Part shown: positions 58,235-64,000 of the stretch, piece after piece
How the letters are laid out: each line of letters begins with the position of its first letter
Numbering within the stretch: position 1 is the first letter of the stretch
Source: Deinandra increscens subsp. villosa
Lineage: Eukaryota > Streptophyta > Magnoliopsida > Asterales > Asteraceae
NCBI GenBank assembly: GCA_039602395.1
Contig: JBCNJP010000019.1
Location: forward strand, 9,805,542-9,869,541
Direction of reading: 5' to 3'
Length of the DNA stretch: 64,000 nucleotides
Program-made: the position numbers and the translations under genes
Notes under the pieces: generated by a model
Databases searched by the model: none
What the model saw: the letters and a program-made list of their open reading frames with translations, nothing else
Told to the model about the DNA's origin: nothing

Positions 58235-58734
58235 NNNNNNNNNNNNNNNNNNNNNNNNNNNNNNNNNNNNNNNNNNNNNNNNNNNNNNNNNNNNNNNNNN
58301 NNNNNNNNNNNNNNNNNNNNNNNNNNNNNNNNNNNNNNNNNNNNNNNNNNNNNNNNNNNNNNNNNNNNNNNNNNNNNNNNNNNNNNNNNNNNNNNNNNNN
58401 NNNNNNNNNNNNNNNNNNNNNNNNNNNNNNNNNNNNNNNNNNNNNNNNNNNNNNNNNNNNNNNNNNNNNNNNNNNNNNNNNNNNNNNNNNNNNNNNNNNN
58501 NNNNNNNNNNNNNNNNNNNNNNNNNNNNNNNNNNNNNNNNNNNNNNNNNNNNNNNNNNNNNNNNNNNNNNNNNNNNNNNNNNNNNNNNNNNNNNNNNNNN
58601 NNNNNNNNNNNNNNNNNNNNNNNNNNNNNNNNNNNNNNNNNNNNNNNNNNNNNNNNNNNNNNNNNNNNNNNNNNNNNNNNNNNNNNNNNNNNNNNNNNNN
58701 NNNNNNNNNNNNNNNNNNNNNNNNNNNNNNNNNN
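58235..58734. other. Assembly gap (500 N)
   Basis: Exactly 500 N. It hides the CTAG end of Helitron B. Any frame across it (for example the one starting near 58127) is an artefact. Confidence 0.99.
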
Positions 58735-58893
58735 TGAATTTTATATGTAAATGATCTATTTTGTTAATTGCTTGCGTTTTCTATGGACTAGATACATTTT
58801 CATAATAAATAATTATTAGTTTTTCACACCCTCAAAAATTGATCATTCTTTCTCTGTGTTTTCTAATATTCAAGTGAGCTAGGAAATCTTGTG

Positions 58894-59063
58894 TATTGTG
58901 TTAGGATATCTTGTGCAATGCGTTATAATGTGTTGAATGTGTTATGACGTGTTATTCAGTAAGTTAGGACATCTTATGTATTGTGTTAGGATATTCTGTA
59001 CAGTGCGTTATAATGTGTTAAATGTGTTATGACGTTTTATGAAGTAAGTTAAGACATCTTGTA
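58894..59063 (+). repeat. Tandem duplication, 85-base unit, two copies
   Basis: TATTGTGTTAGGATAT from 58894 recurs at 58979. Both copies include GCGTTATAATGTGTT, GTGTTATGACGT and AAGTTA(G/A)GACATCTT. No gene. Confidence 0.9.
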
Positions 59064-59195
59064 ATATGTTAGGTTTGTGTAGACGGCGTGTTATGTATGA
59101 TCGACCATATTTAGTATTTAAAATGCTATGTTGTATCAAATTAACAGATATGAACAAAATGAAAGTACAATATTGATAACGAGATGTTTACCCAC

Positions 59196-60110
59196 CCCGC
59201 GTGTTGCTGTGGCCTTGAATTTGTATACTGAACGAAAATAAAAAAAAGTTAAGTGGTATAAAACGTAAAAGTTTAAAAGTCTCGTGGTGAAAGTATAAAA
59301 CTATAGAAGTATATATTAAAAGCGAAAGTAGAAAAATTAAAAATTTCGTGCCCAAAGTGGAAGACAAAAAATACTTAAAAAAAAACTTTAAAAGTTAGAG
59401 GATTAAAAAATTTAGGAGTATAATACGTAAAAGTCTAAAAGTTTGTGGTGAAAGTATAAAACTATAAAAATATACTAAATTAAGTGGTATAAAACATAAA
59501 AGTCTAAAAGTCTTGTGGTGAAAGTATAAAACTATAAAAGTATACTAAAAACGAAAGTATAAAAGTTAAAAATTTCGTGGCCAAAGTAGAAGACAATAAA
59601 ACGTAAAACAAAAAAAAAGTTTAAAAGTTAGAGGGTAAAAAAGTTAAGGGGTATAAAACATAAAAGTCTACCAGTCTTGTAGTGAAAGTATAAAACTATA
59701 ACAATATACTAAAAACGAAAGTAGAAAATCTAAAAGTTTCGTGGCCAAAATAGAAGACAACAAAACCTAAAATAAAAAAAAAACTTTAAAATTTAAACGG
59801 TACAAAACGTAAGAGTATGAAACAATGTGACCAAACTAAAAGTTTACCACACAATATACTAAAAACGAAAGTAAAAAATCTAAAAGTTTCGTGGCCAAAA
59901 TAGAAGACAACAAAACCTAAAATAAAAAAAAAACTTTAAAAGTTAAACGGTACAAAACGTAAGAGTATGAAACAATGTGACCAAACTATGAAAACTTAAA
60001 GTTACTATTACGTTAAAAAGAAAAAAAAAACAAATCGTAAAAGCTTAGGGGTAGAAAACGTCAAAACACCAAAATCATGTGGCCAAAATTTAAAAAGTAA
60101 AAAATCTACT
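59196..60110 (-). repeat. AT-rich array, inverted relative to 2540-3302
   Basis: On the minus strand this carries the same phrases as the arrays in the duplication (TACGTTTTATACC, CCACGAGACTTTTAGA, GGCCACGAAATTT). It has about five to six units, including two near-identical ones at about 59690-59830 and 59830-59985. It ends at CCCCGCGTGTTGCTGTGG (59197-59214), a version of the same hairpin. It is inferred to be another member of the Helitron-associated family. No gene. Confidence 0.72.
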
Positions 60111-62189
60111 ATTCATCTACCAATTTGTCTTGTATTATATAAAAATTAAACACCAAGTTGAAAACAAATATAACTATTGAGAATTGTGGAAAACAAAAAC
60201 AGTTGTGGTGATATCACGATTTTAACAAATTTAAGAATAAATTAGTGAGTGTGTATTTGCTGTTAAAAAACTATAAAATATATCTGTCATGACAGAAATT
60301 ATAAAAAAGCCGAAGAAGTAAAAGACACAATTCAAATTTAGCATTTCAAATTTTAGCAATATACAAAGTCATTGCGGCCCCTTTTAACTATCAAAACGTA
60401 CACCAAACACATTGAACCGTCGGGTGGTAATTTATGAAATCAAATAACCAGTAAAAGAAAAAAAACCTCATGATGAATTAAGAAAATATTTATAATATAA
60501 GAGGCATATATTAGGGCTTGGGTTATAGAAACCCACAACTTACTAAAAACACCCGATCCTCACGATCGTTTGAAGCAAAACGATCATTTTGGATCGTTTG
60601 AAAGCAAACGGTTGTTAAAAATGGGGGACCCCCTGAATTTTAAGATTTTCTTCATCGCGACATGTCATCCCGATTAGCGGCAAACGGTCGTTTGAAGACA
60701 AACGATCGTAAAAAAATGGTGAATTTAGCAAATGAGTGAGTTTCTTTATAACAACTCTATATTAAAAGTTAGTTAAATGATGTCATTTTTAATAACCAGA
60801 AAAAGACCACTATTTAAAATCGAAACTTTAAATCGAAAAGCTCAAAACAACATTCATTATATTCAATGTCTAACTTTAAGTTACTATCTAAAGTGTTCTT
60901 TGACATAAAGAATTGAATAAAATTTATTAATCACAAAAACCATTCAAAAGGTTTTTGTTTTAAATACAAAATAATATACGTCGGTTAAATTTTCAATAAT
61001 TGTCCTTGTATGTCATCATAAAAGCGAAGTTTCATTATCTGCATGTTGAAAATGTTTAGAAGCTTTTTTATATATTTAAGAAATAAGCAAATTGGAGAAA
61101 GACAAGTTTTGGAAAAAGCAAGTCAATGTTTTGGCATTGTTTGATATGATAATATCATGAGCTAGTAAAATATATGATATTTTTTTATTAATTATTCGTA
61201 TAAATACAGAAACCAGACACTATTTTGATATAAGATAGTGTAAGCATATAATGTAAAAATCGACACAGTTTTACCTGATAATATTTTTTTTAGAACAGTA
61301 CTCACATAAATGATAAATTGGCAGTTCAAAACTATTAATAATTAAATCTATACTAATGATTATTATGAAACTAAAATCTTTAACCGCTCGAAAACAAACA
61401 CAATTATCATATGTTAACACTAATATAATACAAGCCTTTGACACATGATGATATCGGTGTGACTTAAACAACCAAAAGGTTATTGGTTTGGATAAACATG
61501 CTAGGCCGGTATTGGCCATAGTAATACACATAGCACACACAAATGAAAACAATAAATCTAACTCGAAAGATTTGGCGTGGTCTGATCGGTTACTTCTATG
61601 TCTACGGGCTTTACTTGCCACTAGCTAAAGCTCAATGTTTTGCTTTTTAAAATATATTCGTTCCTTTATGAAGAAGTGTTTTTTTTTTCCAATTCTTTTA
61701 AGTAATAGAATGAAAATTTTATCCAATTTGACTTTTTGTTAAAATTTTATGAAAACAAACAAAAATAAAAAGTAAAACTAAAATTTAAAAATAAAAATAA
61801 AATGGAATAATAAAATAATAAATAAAAACCAAAAATAAAAAATAATAGAAAATAAAAAATAATAATAATAAATAAAAAAGAAAAAAAGTAAAATAAAAAC
61901 ATAAAAATTATGATATGTAATCAAAAATAAATTTTATTAATTAAAAAAGTTAAAAATTAAAAAATAAAATAAATATATAAATATAAAACATATATATTAA
62001 TTTTGAATGAAAATGTTAGCAAAATTGTATTTCATTACTTCGTTTTACCAACAATCAAAAATCATGTGTTAAACTGTTTGCAGCCTTATGCACGCGTGTT
62101 AAATTTGGTTGAGTCAATCATTTGTCTGGTTCCTTCATTTTGTAACCAAATCGGGTGATAACGCAAATCGGGTTCCTCCACCAAATGAT
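60111..62189. other. Non-coding AT-rich DNA
   Basis: No gene recognised. The minus-strand frame 61271-61621 has no domain and a composition like its surroundings. 61770-61990 is nearly pure A/T. Confidence 0.55.
60562..60708. repeat. Cluster of CGATCGTTTGAAG palindromic motifs
   Basis: ACGATCGTTTGAAGCAAAAC (60562), GATCGTTTGAAAGCAAACG (60592) and GGTCGTTTGAAGACAAACG (60686) each pair a GATCGTTTG arm with its complement across an AAGNA loop. This makes three consecutive hairpins, two about 30 bases apart. Confidence 0.75.
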
Positions 62190-63960
62190 CAACTTCCTAC
62201 TCTTTCATGTCCAATCCTCGCCGCCACCGGTACTAATTATATCGTTTGGGCTATGAAGATAAATTAAGACTTTCTTTAAATTTTATAAAGTTTGGAATGT
62301 TATTGATCCAAGAAACGATCAAGGATGAGACCAAGGACTCTATTCAACTGCTTTACTATTCCAAACGATACCCGAAGAGCTTGTTTTGAAAAATATTAGT
62401 TTTTTAAAGCCTAAAGGTTAAAGGAATCGAGTACTATTTCAGAATTCACAAGATAGAATTCGGGAATAACTTCTAGATCTGCTTCACTTGTTAAAAAGTT
62501 TTTACATGGCTTGCCAAAGGAGTATAACATGGTTGCTGCTTTTGAGTAAGTGGTGGATCGCAAGACAGTTGGATACGGTGATGTTGTGAGCCATCTTATT
62601 GCTTACTATGAATGTGTTAAACTTGAAGAAAAGGAAATTGAAGAAAGGGATCAAACTCCGAAAGGTGATCAGTTACTTTTCAGCTATGGGGAGTGGGTGG
62701 CTAAGATGGAAAAAGAAGAACATTATGCTAAGGGTAAATCGAGAATCAAGACTAGTCAAGGTGCTCAAGAAAGGGAGCGAGGAAAAATCGTGGAGCCGTG
62801 GGAAGGAAAATGAGTCTGAGAAGAAGCCAAAGAAAGACCGTTCTTGGCTAAAGTGCTTTCATTGTGATGGTGTTGGTCACTACTCTTCGGATTGCCCCAC
62901 ACGTAATAAGACCGAAGAAAACAACCTTATACAAGGTCTCGCACTCTACATGGCAACACATAAGAACAAGGAAGTAGTGTTCTTGGATGAAGAATAATTT
63001 GATTCAGGGAAGCTTCAAGTCTACATGAACATGATATATGGTTTCTTGATAATAGGGCTAGTAACCATATGTCGGGTAATCAGGAATGGTTCACTACCTT
63101 GATAGTCACACGATTGGAAGAGTGAAGTTTGGGGATGAATCATGTGTTGAAATTAAAGGCCAATGAATATTCATCTTGGAAGAAAAATCTCGAGAAAAAA
63201 GAACGTTACACGATGTTTACTATTTTCCTTCACTCAAAAAATAATAAAATAAGCATTGAGTAACTTGATGAGATTGGGTACAAGATCATGATTCAACAAG
63301 TAGTACTTTGGATGTTAGTAGAAGACAAAACATTGCTAATGAAGGTATCCCACTCATTGAATCGTATTTACAAGGTTAATCTAAAAGTTGTACATCCAGT
63401 TTATTTACAAAAATATGTTAGATGACGAGGCTTGGATTGGCGTGCTCGTTCTGGAATTCTTAATTTTGTAGAAACTAAATGTTACAGGTGGGAAAAATAC
63501 TTGAAGGGTTTTGATACAAATGAACCGGGAACGAAGAAACTTATTATGCAATATGAAATCAACGATCAAACCGTCGTTGCAAATCAGACTCATTCTGCAC
63601 CAGAATATAGCGACCTAACAGATTCAACAACGACAAAGCAAACTATTAGCAACGAGACAACGACATAATCATCAGTAGCAAAGCATGGTTTTAGTGAGCA
63701 AACAGTGATAAAATTCAGCAACATTAGCTTTAATCAGGTCCAAAACGCAACAATAAGTTCGACCAAGTTGTGAAGGTCGAAGAGATAGACCGTCATGCAT
63801 AGATGGTTCGATGATTTTGTTGTGGAAGGGATTTAAAAACATAGTTATTTAAATCAAAGTGAAAGTTTTGAAGAAATTGTTTTTGTTGTTTGCAGTTAAG
63901 GTGAAGCGCGTGAGTGAGGATTTGCAAAAGACCGATATCCTTACAATAGCTTTGGGACGA
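62190..63960 (+). pseudogene. Ty1-copia gag/protease region, decayed
   Basis: In shifting frames: GTNYIVWAMKI (about 62230), FYKVWNVIDPRNDQG and ALLFQTIPEELVL (about 62290-62390), VKKFLHGLPKEYNMVAAF (about 62490), a CCHC zinc knuckle CFHCDGVGHYSSDC (62854-62895), and a protease-like WFLDNRASNHMSGNQEWF (about 63040-63095). In the protease the usual D-N-G-A-S-N is D-N-R-A-S-N, Gly replaced by Arg. A later piece, KGFDTNEPGTKKLIMQYE (about 63505-63560), resembles the linker after integrase, so most of the integrase has been deleted. Stops and frameshifts are frequent: dead. It may continue beyond the window. Confidence 0.82.
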
Positions 63961-64000
63961 GTGAAGTTCACCAAGATGAAATGACTCATCGGTTTCACAA

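Noticed and set aside
58127..58750. Frame crossing the second gap
   Set aside because: Almost entirely N; the readable ends show no protein features.
61271..61621. Minus-strand ORF of 116 codons
   Set aside because: No similarity to known domains that I can see, AT-driven composition, no promoter or splice context.

Overview
This window is nuclear DNA from a flowering plant, a eudicot and most likely a member of the Asteraceae (daisy family). The reasons are a seven-exon LONELY GUY (LOG) cytokinin gene with GT-AG introns, very AT-rich intergenic DNA, and a dense set of plant transposable elements. The family guess rests on transposon types I recognise: a gypsy-type putative transposase (Transposase_28-like) with a coiled coil, LINEs with an RRM and a zf-RVT domain, and Helitron-like ends carrying a CCGCAGCAACGCG hairpin. 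Two runs of exactly 500 N (10872-11371 and 58235-58734) are scaffold gaps.

Layout. 303-6160 and 16940-24395 are two direct copies of one segment, about 16.6 kb apart. Their middle is almost identical and their edges are more diverged; copy 2 carries two extra MULE-type insertions whose empty sites remain in copy 1. A Ty1-copia LTR remnant follows copy 1 (6172-6396). A GC-richer island at 7040-10760 holds a two-exon transposon gene (8108-10670). 11372-16939 is intergenic, with SINE-like pieces and a 1055-bp Pack-MULE-like element (15202-16256) carrying an RRM fragment. 24396-30460 is mostly non-coding, with a MULE, a LINE fragment and an antisense LTR remnant. 30474-39000 is a nest of retroelements: a 5'-truncated LINE, a 3.2-kb solo LTR, and another gypsy-type LTR with internal tandem duplications and a hAT MITE inside it. 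39060-41744 holds a PIF/Harbinger transposase fragment, small TIR elements and a Helitron terminus.

The one conventional host gene is LOG (42178-45870, + strand, 220 aa), with a TATA box and two G-boxes upstream, a MULE MITE just upstream of the promoter, a Harbinger MITE in intron 3 and a SINE-like piece in intron 4. Just downstream lies an internally deleted Harbinger element (46210-47194). From 47360 to the second gap I read two related Helitron-like elements head to tail. The remainder holds an inverted copy of a Helitron-associated repeat (59196-60110), a gene-free AT-rich stretch, and a broken Ty1-copia gag/protease region (62190-63960).

No rRNA or intact tRNA gene and no CRISPR array is visible. 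Most short ORFs here are chance reading frames. The most interesting signals are the gene-conversion-like pattern in the duplication, the RRM-carrying MULE with an internal duplication, the tandem Helitrons, the nested retroelements with readable target-site duplications, and the element load around LOG.
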